NCBI GenBank assembly: GCA_018662225.1
Contig: JABJGO010000095.1
Location: forward strand, 1-32,969
From: Rhodospirillales bacterium
GTDB taxonomy: Bacteria > Pseudomonadota > Alphaproteobacteria > Rhodospirillales > Casp-alpha2
DNA: 32,969 nt
Direction: 5' to 3'
In this document: positions 7,725 to 16,908 of the stretch, piece by piece
Layout of the letters: the number at the start of each line of letters is the position of its first letter
Position numbering within the stretch: position 1 is the first letter of the stretch
The notes under the pieces: model-generated
The model's input: only the letters and a program-made list of their open reading frames with translations
The model's database searches: none
What the model was told of the DNA's origin: nothing
Position numbers and translations under genes: made by a program

Positions 7725-10604
7725 TCACGTCTTGCCCCCTTTGAAATCCTGCCCATACCGAGATATATCAGTCCGTTCCGACAGGCGCGGTGTGCTCAGG
7801 TTTTCAAATTGCGGCTCAGACGCGACTTCATCCTGTGGGCCAGCTTTTTCGATACGAACGCGAAGATCATACCATGCCGCCTGTCCCGTCACCGGGTCTG
7901 CATTAGCGTAGCGGTAGCCGTTTTCACGGGCTGGCAGTAACTCGCTGATCAAATGGTTTAGCAGAAATCCTTTTTTGGATTCCGGTCCCTGTTCTTTCAG
8001 GTTCCATGCACCAGATCGCTTACCGATAGCGTTCCATGTCCACACGGTATCGTCATTGACGCCGTCCATCAGCCCGGCCTGAACTTTAATACGACCATGA
8101 TGGCTGATTGCCCAAATCCAGTCGCCATCGGCGATGCCCTGTTTCTCGGCCAGTCGCGTGCTCATGTACAAACGGTTCTTGTTGGTGATCTGACGTAGCC
8201 ACGAATTCATGCCGCCCCAAGAATGGTACATATGCATGGGCCGTTGGGTCAGGGCATGGAGGGGAAATTCCTCACCGTCCACCTGCGCTTCTTCCATGGG
8301 CTGGTACCAAATGGGAAGTGGATCAAAATAGGTATCCACGCGCATCCGGTGTTCTTCCGGTGGCTGGACATCACCGTGTCCACGCGCGGCATTTCGGAAA
8401 CTTTGCAGGGGCTCTGAATAAATTTGCATGATGATGGGTTCTGCATTGGGAACAAATCCCATGCTGGCCGCCCATTCCAAATAACCTTTGTTGGCCATCT
8501 TGTAGAAGCGTTGTTCGCGCGGAATGGGATAGCTCCAGAAACACTGGTTTTCAATATAGCGGTCTATCTGGTTGGGGTTAGGATCGCCACGACCGTGTTG
8601 ATCGCCGTCCTTGCCACGCCACCCGGCCAGTGGCCCAATCCCCGGCGCACGCTCGTGATTGACGATGTAATCAGGGTAGCCACCGGGATACTTGGGCGAG
8701 CCATCTTTGTTGGTTAATCCGGGTAAACCTAGTCGCGCACCCAAATCAATCATCATGGACTGAAACGGACGCACATCTCGATCAAGTTCAACCACCGGCT
8801 GGCGGATGGCATCCTGTACGGCATCGGCTTCAGATATGGGGCGGTCCAGCAGGCTGATGCAATCGTGACGCTCCAGATAGGTGGTATCGGGCAGGATGAG
8901 GTCTGCATACGCCACCATTTCCGAATAATAGGCATCGGAATAGATGATGCGTGGAATTTTGTATTCACCTGTTTCTTCATCCATATCACACAGCATGTCC
9001 ATGACACCGCCCGTGTTCATGGTGGAATTCCAGCTCATGTTGGCCATGAACATCATCAACGTATCGATGGGATATGGATCACCTTTCCAGGCATTGGTGA
9101 TGACCGAATGCATCATCCCGTGGGCGGCAACCGGGTGCTCCCACGAAAATGCCTTATCGATGCGTGTTGGTTGACCGTTCTCGTCCACCAGCAAGTCTTC
9201 AGGGCCGGTAGGAAAGCCCAATGGCGGTCCCGGCAATACCTCTCCCGGTTTGACCTGATCATTCTTGCCCGTCGGTTTGATGCCGGGTGGCACGGGCTTG
9301 GGGAACGGTGGCTTGTAGCGAAAACCGCCCGGACAATCGATTGTGCCCAAAATCATTTGCAGCAGATGAATGGCCCGGCAGGTATGAAATCCGTTGGAAT
9401 GAGCCGAAATACCACGCATGGCGTGCATGGCAACGGGACGGCCGATCATGTGATCCTGTTCGCGCCCGGCCCAATCCACCCAGGGCACATCCAGTCGAAT
9501 TTCTTCTTCAAAGGCGGCATGGGCCAGCTCGGCCGCAATACGCCGGATGGTGTCGGCCTCAATCCCGGTGGCTTCGGCCACGTTATCCGGCGCGTATGTG
9601 TCGTCCATATAACGTTCGGCCATGATCTGAAAAGCCGGTCTGGCTTTGCGTCCGTCAGCCAGTATGCGATCGCCGACCATAACCGGCTTGGCATCGGCTG
9701 ATAACGCGTTGGAGGCGCCATTATTCTCACTGTCCCAGCACAGCGGATTACCGTCCTCATCGCGGGCAAACATGCCATCGTCCGCTGCACCCGGATCATC
9801 GATCACCAGCCAGGGCGCATTGGTGTATCGCGCCAGATAGGCTAAATCAATCTTGTCGGCGCGCAGCAACTCATGGATCAGGGACATGGCGAACAGGCCG
9901 TCCGTGCCGGGGCGAATGCCAAGCCACTCATCCGAAATAGCGGAATACCCGGTCCGGATAGGATTAACCGAGACGAATTTGGCGCCTCTGTTTTTTAACT
10001 TACCCAAGCCGATTTTGATGGGATTTGAATCATGGTCTTCAGCCACGCCAAACATCATAAAGTACTTGGTGCGATCCCAGTCCGGTTCACCAAACTCCCA
10101 GAACGAACCACCGATGGAATACAACCCGCCTGCCGCCATATTGACCGAACAAAAGCCACCGTGGGCCGCATAATTGGGTGTGCCAAACTGTGACGCCCAC
10201 CACCCGGTCAGGGCCTGGCTTTGATCACGACCGGTAAAGAACGCCAATTTTTTAGGGTCGGTCTTGCGAATATTGCCCAGCCATTCCGTGGCGGTGGACA
10301 GGGCTTCTTCCCACTCAATTTCCTTGAACTCGCCGCTACCGCGCGGGCCAACCCGCTTTAACGGCTTTTGCAGTTTGGCGGGCGAATACTGGGTCATGAT
10401 TCCAGCCGCACCCTTGCCGCACATGATGCCGCGATTGATGGGATGGTTCTGGTTGCCCTGAATATAACGAACCTTGCCGTTCGTCAGGTGAACCTTGATG
10501 CCACACCGGCAAGCACACATGTAACAGGTGGTGTATTTGATTTCGTCTGAAACATGGGGGGATGTATCAATCCCGTCTTTCCAGCGCGTCGGTTCTTCAG
10601 CCAT
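7725..10604 (-). CDS. soeA: Sulfite dehydrogenase (quinone) molybdopterin subunit SoeA
   Basis: The catalytic subunit, 959 residues, of the DMSO-reductase superfamily. It binds bis-MGD molybdenum and one [4Fe-4S] cluster through C27-x2-C30-x3-C34 and C62. The N-terminus (TRWKDGIDTSPHVSDEI), the HGGFCSVNMAAGG stretch near 149-161 and the FGVAEDHDSNPIKIGLGKLK region match what I recall of SoeA from purple sulfur bacteria and roseobacters, where it oxidises sulfite directly to sulfate. C153 or S154 lies near the usual metal-ligand position, but I cannot say which binds. There is no twin-arginine signal, as expected for SoeABC, which faces the cytoplasm. It is the first gene of soeABC, and a repeated 10-mer upstream may control it. 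A polysulfide or thiosulfate reductase of the same superfamily is the main alternative. Confidence 0.85.
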   Translation of the reverse strand: MAEEPTRWKDGIDTSPHVSDEIKYTTCYMCACRCGIKVHLTNGKVRYIQGNQNHPINRGIMCGKGAAGIMTQYSPAKLQKPLKRVGPRGSGEFKEIEWEEALSTATEWLGNIRKTDPKKLAFFTGRDQSQALTGWWASQFGTPNYAAHGGFCSVNMAAGGLYSIGGSFWEFGEPDWDRTKYFMMFGVAEDHDSNPIKIGLGKLKNRGAKFVSVNPIRTGYSAISDEWLGIRPGTDGLFAMSLIHELLRADKIDLAYLARYTNAPWLVIDDPGAADDGMFARDEDGNPLCWDSENNGASNALSADAKPVMVGDRILADGRKARPAFQIMAERYMDDTYAPDNVAEATGIEADTIRRIAAELAHAAFEEEIRLDVPWVDWAGREQDHMIGRPVAMHAMRGISAHSNGFHTCRAIHLLQMILGTIDCPGGFRYKPPFPKPVPPGIKPTGKNDQVKPGEVLPGPPLGFPTGPEDLLVDENGQPTRIDKAFSWEHPVAAHGMMHSVITNAWKGDPYPIDTLMMFMANMSWNSTMNTGGVMDMLCDMDEETGEYKIPRIIYSDAYYSEMVAYADLILPDTTYLERHDCISLLDRPISEADAVQDAIRQPVVELDRDVRPFQSMMIDLGARLGLPGLTNKDGSPKYPGGYPDYIVNHERAPGIGPLAGWRGKDGDQHGRGDPNPNQIDRYIENQCFWSYPIPREQRFYKMANKGYLEWAASMGFVPNAEPIIMQIYSEPLQSFRNAARGHGDVQPPEEHRMRVDTYFDPLPIWYQPMEEAQVDGEEFPLHALTQRPMHMYHSWGGMNSWLRQITNKNRLYMSTRLAEKQGIADGDWIWAISHHGRIKVQAGLMDGVNDDTVWTWNAIGKRSGAWNLKEQGPESKKGFLLNHLISELLPARENGYRYANADPVTGQAAWYDLRVRIEKAGPQDEVASEPQFENLSTPRLSERTDISRYGQDFKGGKT

Positions 10605-10678
10605 TCAGTCCTGCACCAGCCCTAAAGTTGGATCAATAAATCAGAGGGAACAGTATCCACTCTCTGGGCCAAGGTGAA

Positions 10679-10710
10679 CAGTCCAGATTACAAGAATTGG
10701 CAGTCCAGAT
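10679..10710. promoter_or_regulatory. Direct-repeat operator candidate upstream of soeABC
   Basis: The 10-mer CAGTCCAGAT occurs twice (10679-10688 and 10701-10710) with a 22-bp period, about two helical turns. It lies in the 113-bp gap between the S41 protease gene and soeA, 75 bp upstream of the soeA start codon. Identical half-sites on one face of the helix are what a tandem-binding activator or repressor would use. No clear -35/-10 pair is visible downstream, so control by an activator or another sigma factor is possible but inferred. Confidence 0.45.
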
Positions 10711-10717
10711 GGTCGTT

Positions 10718-12265
10718 TTATGATTGCGGAGGAATGCCTACGGATGACAGGAATTCAGCCGACGATTCCGAATGAAGGAACATCAGGGCGCAAACCAAAT
10801 CAGGGTCTTCGTTTTCGGCGTCACCATCACACGATTTGGACGCGATGGCAGGCACGTCCCGGTCCTGCATTTCCTGAGAATTTCCCAGCGAATGCGGTAA
10901 ATCCACTTCTCGGGTGAATTCACCCTCTTCCGGGTCATGCAACAGCACAATATCAGGCGTTATGCCCCGGGCCTGAATGACCCGTCCGGATGGCGCATAA
11001 TAACGTGCAATCGTCAGGCGAAGCGCACCCTCGACCGGTAACGGCGAAATGGTCTGAACCGATCCTTTACCGAATGAGCGCTCCCCTAGGATGGTGGCGC
11101 GGCCATGGTCCTGCAAAGCACCCGCCACGATTTCGGACGCAGATGCAGATCCGCCGTTGATCAGCACTGCCATGGGAAGACCAGCCGCCATGTCACCGGG
11201 GCTGGCAGAATGATGCCGGTCCATGCCATCACCTTCGCGGTAGCGTATGGATACGATCCGGCCATCTTCAAGAAAGGCGTCTGACAAAATCAATGATTGG
11301 TCCAACAGGCCACCGGGATTATTGCGCAAATCCAGAACAATGCCCGCCAGCCTCACCCCCAGCTGGGACCGGATATCATTCATGGCGTTCACGATGCCGG
11401 ATTCTACACGTTCGGTGAAACGGGTGACTCGAATGTAGCCAATGTCGCCCTCCAACCGCCATTTAACCGACCGCACCTTGATGATAGCGCGCACGATATT
11501 CACATTGAACGATGTCACGTCCGCGCGCTCAATGGTTATAGTCACAGCCGTGCCGGGGTCGCCACGCAACAGGTTCACCGCATAACTGATACCCTTTCCG
11601 CGAATGTCTTCGCCGTTTACATGAGTGATCAAATCGCCGGCCTGAAGGCCGGCGGCAAAAGCCGGAGTATCTTCGATCGGAGAAACCACTTTAACGGTAT
11701 CATTCTCCTGAATGATCTCGATCCCCAGGCCGCCGAACTGGCCACGAGTTGAGACCTGGCTCTCCGTAAATTCACGGGGGTTCATATAGCTGGAGTGTGG
11801 ATCCAGTGATGCCATCATACCATCAAGGCCGGCTTCCACCACGTCACGGGGCTCGAATGATGCCAAATCACCCTCAAGGGCTTCAACGCCAGCGATGGCT
11901 GCGTCAATAAGGGCTTTGTCTTCCAATGGCTCCACATAATTCACACGAACACGGCGGAAGGTATCACTAAAATGGCGGAGCTGTTTATCGTCGGCGTGCG
12001 ATATATAACGAGCATACACCGCATCAAAACGTTGCAGTTCCTGACCAGCGGACTCGGATAATGGATAGGCACCGCCTACCCCCAGGGTATCGAGGACAGA
12101 ATTGAAGGTTCGGTTCTCAAGAACGCAGCCACTGACACCCGGCAGCAATGATACCAGCATCAATGCCGCAATAATGGCGGCTAGCGTTCTCGGTGTTGCA
12201 CGTGCGTCTAGGTTCCGGCCTTTTGCCGCTTTGTCTTCATCCGGCCCCTGGTCGCCTATTGTCAT
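10718..12265 (-). CDS. S41 (C-terminal processing) protease, predicted lipoprotein
   Basis: A 515-residue serine protease of the CtpA/Prc family acting in the envelope. A hydrophobic segment (about 28-45) leads to a lipobox VSGC with C47 as the predicted lipidated residue, so the enzyme is probably tethered in the periplasm. A PDZ domain follows (about 175-250, GGLGIEI...GDLITHVNG), then the protease domain. Catalytic S375 lies in GGSASASE and K400 in GERSFGKG, 25 residues apart as in E. coli Prc. Two cysteines near the C-terminus (C479, C492) could form a disulfide. The start is ATG 12265, three bases after the stop of the DHH gene, so the two are probably cotranscribed. The usual alphaproteobacterial neighbours (EnvC-type peptidase, polysaccharide deacetylase) are absent. 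Confidence 0.9.
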   Translation of the reverse strand: MTIGDQGPDEDKAAKGRNLDARATPRTLAAIIAALMLVSLLPGVSGCVLENRTFNSVLDTLGVGGAYPLSESAGQELQRFDAVYARYISHADDKQLRHFSDTFRRVRVNYVEPLEDKALIDAAIAGVEALEGDLASFEPRDVVEAGLDGMMASLDPHSSYMNPREFTESQVSTRGQFGGLGIEIIQENDTVKVVSPIEDTPAFAAGLQAGDLITHVNGEDIRGKGISYAVNLLRGDPGTAVTITIERADVTSFNVNIVRAIIKVRSVKWRLEGDIGYIRVTRFTERVESGIVNAMNDIRSQLGVRLAGIVLDLRNNPGGLLDQSLILSDAFLEDGRIVSIRYREGDGMDRHHSASPGDMAAGLPMAVLINGGSASASEIVAGALQDHGRATILGERSFGKGSVQTISPLPVEGALRLTIARYYAPSGRVIQARGITPDIVLLHDPEEGEFTREVDLPHSLGNSQEMQDRDVPAIASKSCDGDAENEDPDLVCALMFLHSESSAEFLSSVGIPPQS

Positions 12266-12268
12266 GAT

Positions 12269-13201
12269 TTATCCGGCTGCGGTAATGGCTTCGACAAGCT
12301 CGCCCAAGACCCGTTCCGCATCATCATTTTCTACCTGACAGGTACCGGCATTCTCATGGCCACCACCGTCATATTTCAGCATGAGTTCACCAATGTTGGT
12401 GTTGCAGGTGCGATTGACGATAGAGCCGCCCGTCGCGAAAACTGTATTGAGTTGGTTCAGCCCCCACAGGATATGGATTGAAATATTACAATCCGGATTT
12501 AAGGCATAGATCATAAAGCGGTTGCCCGCGAAAATTGTTTCCTCGTCACGCAAATCCAGGATCACAAGATTACCATTTACCGTTGAACAACGTTTTAACT
12601 GGTCTTTGTGTTTATCAGCATGTGACTGATACAGCTCCACGCGTTCAGATACATCCGGCAGCTTCAGAATATCCTCGATGGTATTGCCATGGCAATAATC
12701 GATGAGTTGCATCATTAATTGATAGTTCGACACGCGGAATTCTTTGAACCGACCGAGCCCGGTACGGGAATCCATCAGATAATTCAGCAACACCCAACCC
12801 GTGGGGTTCAGAATTTCGTCTTCCGTAAATTGGGCTGAATCGCTTTTGTCTACGGCGTCCATCATATCGTCAGCGATATTGGGTAGCTTGTCTTTTCCAC
12901 CGTAATATTCGTAGACGACCCGTGCCGCCGACGGCGCATCAGGGTCAATGATGTGGTTACCCGGTTTCTCACTAACACGAATGGTTTCACTCAGGTGATG
13001 ATCGAATGCCAGATGAACGCCTGGCACGTATGGCAGGTTAGTGGAGATATCCCTGTCCGAAACCAGGATCGTTCCATCCTGCATGTCTTTAGGGTGAACA
13101 AATTTGATTTCATCAATAATGCCCAGTTCCTTCAGGATCACGGCACAGGCCAAACCATCGAAGTCACTACGCGTCACAAGGCGAAATTTTTCATCACTCA
13201 T
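12269..13201 (-). CDS. DHH-family phosphoesterase
   Basis: A 310-residue cytoplasmic metal-dependent phosphoesterase of the DHH/DHHA1 superfamily (relatives include RecJ, nanoRNase and exopolyphosphatases). The metal-site motifs are visible: D13-F-D15-G, D49, D67-H68-H69, and the substrate-side GGGH at 279-282. The spacing is short, without RecJ extra domains, so a small-oligonucleotide or exopolyphosphatase-like role is more likely; the substrate cannot be told. The start is ATG 13201 with AAGGA 7 nt upstream. An in-frame TTG at 13216 overlaps that ribosome site and is rejected. Transcription probably starts from the promoter at 13260-13287 and continues into the protease gene. Confidence 0.87.
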   Translation of the reverse strand: MSDEKFRLVTRSDFDGLACAVILKELGIIDEIKFVHPKDMQDGTILVSDRDISTNLPYVPGVHLAFDHHLSETIRVSEKPGNHIIDPDAPSAARVVYEYYGGKDKLPNIADDMMDAVDKSDSAQFTEDEILNPTGWVLLNYLMDSRTGLGRFKEFRVSNYQLMMQLIDYCHGNTIEDILKLPDVSERVELYQSHADKHKDQLKRCSTVNGNLVILDLRDEETIFAGNRFMIYALNPDCNISIHILWGLNQLNTVFATGGSIVNRTCNTNIGELMLKYDGGGHENAGTCQVENDDAERVLGELVEAITAAG

Positions 13202-13259
13202 TTTATCGTCCTTCAATCATCCCCACACATTGACCAGACTACCCGGCTTTGCTACGCGG

Positions 13260-13287
13260 ATTATAGGCATCTCTCTTGCCGGTGCAA
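13260..13287 (-). promoter_or_regulatory. Promoter of the DHH-phosphoesterase / S41-protease pair
   Basis: On the minus strand a perfect -10 TATAAT (13260-13265) is preceded by a 16-bp spacer and a weak -35 TTGCAC (13282-13287, only the TTG matching). The start of transcription would be near 13253, about 50 nt before ATG 13201. A run of eight T on the same strand at about 13310-13317, past the ctaA stop, may help end ctaA transcription, but I find no convincing stem in front of it. Confidence 0.5.
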
Positions 13288-13347
13288 ACATAGGAATTGA
13301 CCGAAGTATAAAAAAAACTACCTATGCCCTTAAAATCATTATGATAA

Positions 13348-14439
13348 CTAGGATGTGTTACGGTTCCATTCAAGAGTATGCAGTGTAAAAAGTGCCGCGC
13401 TTAAGAAAATAACAGCGCCAGCTTGATGCAGGGCTGCCAATGCCACGGGGACAACCAGCAATAGCGTGGATATGCCCAACGCCACTTGTCCCAGTCCAGC
13501 GAGCACCAGGATATTGTACGCGGAACGTTGACGTGGGGTGAGATTACTGTTCATGGATAACAACCAGAATATGATCACACAACACACGGTAAACACAGCC
13601 AGAACCCGGTGATTGAACTGAACTGTCATATGGTCGTCGAACGCGCTTAAAATCGCCGGGCTGTCGCCATAAAGTCCATGCGGGATCAAGCGCCCATCCA
13701 TCAGTGGAAACGTGTTGTAGATCATCCCGGCATTCAACCCGGCCACGAAACCGCCACTGACCAGCGTCACGAAGATTAATGCCACAATCATCAACACGCC
13801 CCGGCGCGTTGTCGCCATTTTGTCAGCCAGAACAGGCCGCACAGCCTCATACCCATGACGCAGACGCAAGGCATACCGAAACATGGCGGCATAAATCACC
13901 ACAGCCAGGCCCAGATGGGCAGCCAGGCGGTACTGGCTCACATCAGGCTCGTCCACAAGGCCACTTTTGACCATATACCAGCCCAATACACCTTGCAGAC
14001 CCCCCAAAATGAAAAATCCAGTAAACACCGGGATCGATCGCCTGTTGATCCAGCCACGCATGAGGAAAAAAACGAATGGTAGAAGAAACGCCACACCGAT
14101 AGACCGACCAACCAAACGGTGAATAAATTCCAGCCAGAATATGCCCTTGAATTCATCGACCGTCATGCCGGCGTTGATCTCACGGTATTCCGGAGTCAAC
14201 TGATATCCGGCAAATGCCGCATGCCATTCCTGCGGTGTCATGGGGGGCAGCCACCCGGTCACCGGTTCCCAGTTGACCATGGACAGCCCTGAATGGGTCA
14301 AGCGGGTCAGCCCACCCAGCACCACCATGGCAAACACCATGGCACACATGGCAAATAACCATGTGGAGACAATGCGTTCCCGGTGCAGGGCCCGATGCAA
14401 ATGTGGTGTGGCGGGGGCGGGTGGCGCGTGTTGAATCAT
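13348..14439 (-). CDS. ctaA: Heme A synthase (Cox15/CtaA)
   Basis: An integral membrane enzyme of 363 residues that oxidises the C8 methyl of heme O to a formyl group, giving heme A for aa3-type cytochrome oxidase. It has about eight transmembrane helices. The conserved histidines are in place: H107 (EFIHRLVGR), H175 (RLAAHLGLA), H277 (FNHRVLAV) and H338 (ALHQAG). The TRLTHSGLS signature is near 45-53. These belong to the Cox15/type-2 family of Alphaproteobacteria and mitochondria. The start is ATG 14439; an in-frame TTG three codons earlier is less likely. No oxidase genes or heme O synthase are nearby. The gene diverges from mtkA across a 248-bp gap. Confidence 0.95.
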   Translation of the reverse strand: MIQHAPPAPATPHLHRALHRERIVSTWLFAMCAMVFAMVVLGGLTRLTHSGLSMVNWEPVTGWLPPMTPQEWHAAFAGYQLTPEYREINAGMTVDEFKGIFWLEFIHRLVGRSIGVAFLLPFVFFLMRGWINRRSIPVFTGFFILGGLQGVLGWYMVKSGLVDEPDVSQYRLAAHLGLAVVIYAAMFRYALRLRHGYEAVRPVLADKMATTRRGVLMIVALIFVTLVSGGFVAGLNAGMIYNTFPLMDGRLIPHGLYGDSPAILSAFDDHMTVQFNHRVLAVFTVCCVIIFWLLSMNSNLTPRQRSAYNILVLAGLGQVALGISTLLLVVPVALAALHQAGAVIFLSAALFTLHTLEWNRNTS

Positions 14440-14607
14440 ATTTAACAAGCCGGATCAATTGAATCTGTGGCCCCGTAGGTGATGCATATACCCGGTTATG
14501 TCAACGATTTCACGCTACCTACCCGAATTTCGTGACGCCTGCCACGCACGCCCACCTACCCATTTGGGTTGGAAACGTCGCCCCAAAAGAGATGCGTGCA
14601 CCCCTCT

Positions 14608-14637
14608 GCGAGGTGTTGTCCCGATTCAAGACCTCGC
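14608..14637 (+). other. Leader hairpin upstream of mtkA
   Basis: GCGAGGT (14608-14614) and ACCTCGC (14631-14637) form a perfect 7-bp stem. Inside it a single mismatch is followed by TTG/CAA pairing, leaving an 8-nt loop. It lies 50 nt before the mtkA start, in the likely leader. A separate short palindrome, ACCCATTTGGGT (14558-14569), lies further upstream and could be an operator. No sigma-70 promoter for mtkA is clear in this gap. Confidence 0.4.
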
Positions 14638-14687
14638 CTACACACGAAGGCATAAGATGTAGCTGTTTTTATCGGAGGACGAAGACA

Positions 14688-15884
14688 ATGGACATTCATG
14701 AATATCAGGCAAAAGAAATCCTGGCCGGTTTTGGCGTCAACATCCCTCGTGGTGGTGTAGCGTACAGCCCGGAGCAGGCCGCATACCGCACGACCGAAAT
14801 CGGCGGGCGTGGCTGGGCTGTAAAAGCCCAGATCCATTCCGGTGCGCGCGGCAAGGCAGGCGGCATTATTTTGTGTACCGACGCGAACCAGGTACAAGAT
14901 GCCGCCGCAGACTTGCTGGGCAAGAGACTTGTGACGCACCAGACCGGCCCTAAAGGGAAGCTGGTCCACCGGCTTTATGTGGAAGAAGCGTCCTCCATCA
15001 AATCTGAATACTATCTGGGCTTCGTGCTTGACCGTAAATCCGAACGGGTCATGGTTGTGGCATCCGCAGCGGGTGGTATGGAAATCGAAGAAATTTCCCA
15101 GTCTGAGCCGGACTCGGTCATTCGCCTTGTGGTCGAGCCCGCCGTCGGCATGCAGCCGTTTCAGGCCCGCGAGATGGCCTTTGGTTTAGGTATCGATGCG
15201 GCCCTTATGGGCCAGGCCACCACCACCATTCTGGCCTGTTACCGCGCGTTCCGAGATCTGGATGCCACCATGGTTGAAATCAACCCGCTGGTGGTTACAG
15301 ACGATGACAATATCGTGGCCCTTGATGCCAAGATGTCGTTCGATGATAACGCCTTGTTCCGCCGCCCGGAAGTATCCGAGCTTCGCGACAAATCACAGGA
15401 AGAGCCGCGCGAAACCAAAGCCACCGACCGGGGGCTCAGCTATGTGGGTCTGGACGGCAACATTGGTTGCATGATCAACGGTGCCGGATTGGCCATGGCC
15501 ACCATGGACATGATCAAGCATGCCGGTGGAGAGCCCGCTAACTTTCTCGACATCGGCGGTGGCGCTACCCCGGAACGGGTGGAAAAAGCCTTTAATCTGG
15601 TGCTGTCCGATGAGGGGATTGATGCCATTTTGATTAATATTTTTGCTGGTATCAACCGTTGTGACTGGGTCGCCGAGGGTGTCATTGAAGCCGTGCGCAA
15701 GGCTGAGCCTGATATTCCCGTCATCGTGCGATTGTCGGGCACCAATGTGGAAGAAGGTCGCCGCCTGATCCGCGAATGCGGCCTGGCAATCATCAGCGCT
15801 GAGACGCTGAGCGAAGCTGCCGAACTGGCCGTGTCATCCGTGGGTGCTGACGCCACACCCAAAACCGCTAGTACAGGGGCATAA
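14688..15884 (+). CDS. mtkA: Malate-CoA ligase (malate thiokinase) beta subunit, SucC-like
   Basis: The ATP-grasp subunit (398 residues) of a succinyl-CoA-synthetase-like enzyme. With MtkB it would make malyl-CoA from malate, CoA and ATP in the serine cycle. The sequence follows the MtkA branch: [12 protein letters not shown] at the start, then [19 protein letters not shown] and [14 protein letters not shown], where SucC proteins typically read IFGGIMRCD. The true start is ATG 14688, with GGAGG 9 nt upstream; a longer frame from 14532 lacks family similarity in its first 52 codons. The gap to mtkB is 4 bp. No malyl-CoA lyase, PEP carboxylase or other serine-cycle gene is in the window, so a role as ordinary succinate-CoA ligase or on another dicarboxylate (including a sulfonate) stays open. 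Confidence 0.8.
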   Translation: MDIHEYQAKEILAGFGVNIPRGGVAYSPEQAAYRTTEIGGRGWAVKAQIHSGARGKAGGIILCTDANQVQDAAADLLGKRLVTHQTGPKGKLVHRLYVEEASSIKSEYYLGFVLDRKSERVMVVASAAGGMEIEEISQSEPDSVIRLVVEPAVGMQPFQAREMAFGLGIDAALMGQATTTILACYRAFRDLDATMVEINPLVVTDDDNIVALDAKMSFDDNALFRRPEVSELRDKSQEEPRETKATDRGLSYVGLDGNIGCMINGAGLAMATMDMIKHAGGEPANFLDIGGGATPERVEKAFNLVLSDEGIDAILINIFAGINRCDWVAEGVIEAVRKAEPDIPVIVRLSGTNVEEGRRLIRECGLAIISAETLSEAAELAVSSVGADATPKTASTGA

Positions 15885-15888
15885 AACA

Positions 15889-16767
15889 ATGAGTATCCTT
15901 CTTGATGAAAAGACGCCTGTTATTGTTCAGGGATTCACGGGTAAAATCGGCAGCTTCCACGCCAAGGAAATGATCGAATACGGCACTAATCTGGTTGGCG
16001 GTGTGACGCCGGGTAAAGGGGGCATGACCCATCTGGACCGGCCCGTATTCAATACGGTGAAAGAAGCCACCACACAGGCCGGTGCAACAACCAGCATTGT
16101 GTTCGTGCCGCCACCATTCGCCGCCGATTCCATCATGGAAGCCGCGGACGGCGGTATCAAAACCTGTGTGGTTATAACGGACGGTATTCCGGCCCAGGAC
16201 ATGATGCGCGTAAAGCGCTACCTGCGCCGTTACAAACAGGAAAACCGCATGCAGCTGATCGGGCCAAACTGTGCCGGCATGATCTCGCCCGGTAAAGCCA
16301 TGCTCGGCATTATGCCCGGCCATATCTATAACGAAGGCAATGTGGGCATTGTGGGTCGTTCAGGCACGCTGGGTTATGAAGCCGCCAGCCAGATGCAGGC
16401 CCTTGGCATTGGTGTATCCACCAGCGTGGGTATTGGTGGCGATCCCATCAACGGCAGCTCATTCAAAGACATTCTGGCCTTGTTTGAGGCCGATCCCGCA
16501 ACTGATGCTGTCATGTTGATCGGTGAAATCGGTGGCCCGCAGGAAGCCGAAGCCGCCGAGTTCATTCGCGACCACATGTCCAAGCCCGTTGTCGCCTACG
16601 TGGCCGGTCTCAGCGCCCCCAAAGGCAAGAAAATGGGCCACGCCGGTGCCATTATTTCGGCCTTTGGCGAAAGCGCCAGTGAAAAGGTGGAAATTCTGGA
16701 AGAAGCCGGTGTGAATGTTGCGCACCGTCCATCCGACATGGGCCATTCGATACAATCTGTTCTTTAG
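15889..16767 (+). CDS. mtkB: Malate-CoA ligase (malate thiokinase) alpha subunit, SucD-like
   Basis: The CoA-binding, phosphohistidine-carrying subunit (292 residues) that pairs with MtkA. The N-terminal Rossmann CoA-binding domain carries QGFTGKIGSFHAKEMI at about 14-29. The phosphorylated histidine is H251 in MGHAGAIIS. GIGGDPINGSSF (181-192) is the family loop. The long match to MtkB of methylotrophs as I recall it (TDGIPAQDMMRVKRYLRRY, SPGKAMLGIMPGHIY) favours MtkB over SucD. The start is ATG 15889, four bases after the mtkA stop; a 15-codon upstream extension inside mtkA is rejected. A strong terminator follows at 16811. Confidence 0.82.
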   Translation: MSILLDEKTPVIVQGFTGKIGSFHAKEMIEYGTNLVGGVTPGKGGMTHLDRPVFNTVKEATTQAGATTSIVFVPPPFAADSIMEAADGGIKTCVVITDGIPAQDMMRVKRYLRRYKQENRMQLIGPNCAGMISPGKAMLGIMPGHIYNEGNVGIVGRSGTLGYEAASQMQALGIGVSTSVGIGGDPINGSSFKDILALFEADPATDAVMLIGEIGGPQEAEAAEFIRDHMSKPVVAYVAGLSAPKGKKMGHAGAIISAFGESASEKVEILEEAGVNVAHRPSDMGHSIQSVL

Positions 16768-16810
16768 GTTCCAATTTGCCAACGTCCTCAGGGACTTAAA
16801 GAGCACACCT

Positions 16811-16846
16811 AAGGCTGATCGCTTCACGGCGGTCAGCCTTTTTTTT
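16811..16846 (+). terminator. Rho-independent terminator of mtkAB
   Basis: AAGGCTGATCGC (16811-16822) pairs with GCGGTCAGCCTT (16829-16840) as a 12-bp stem with one G-T wobble and a 6-nt loop, followed by eight T (16839-16846). It sits 44 bp after the mtkB stop and separates mtkAB from the sulfite-reduction operon. Confidence 0.93.
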
Positions 16847-16908
16847 GTGGCATTGCCGTGCCTAATTAACATTTTATTTGTGTGTTTAAACGTATTTCAC
16901 ATAATTAT

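Noticed and set aside
13202-13216. TTG start five codons upstream in the DHH phosphoesterase gene
   Set aside because: The TTGAAGGA is itself the ribosome binding site for ATG 13201.
14532-14687. 52-codon N-terminal extension of mtkA
   Set aside because: It has no similarity to the family, while ATG 14688 starts exactly at the conserved [10 protein letters not shown] and has GGAGG at proper distance.
14688-16767. Sulfoacetate-CoA ligase (SauCD-like) suggested by nearby sulfite genes
   Set aside because: No acylating sulfoacetaldehyde dehydrogenase or sulfonate transporter is nearby, and the sequence resembles MtkAB closely; kept only as a remote alternative.
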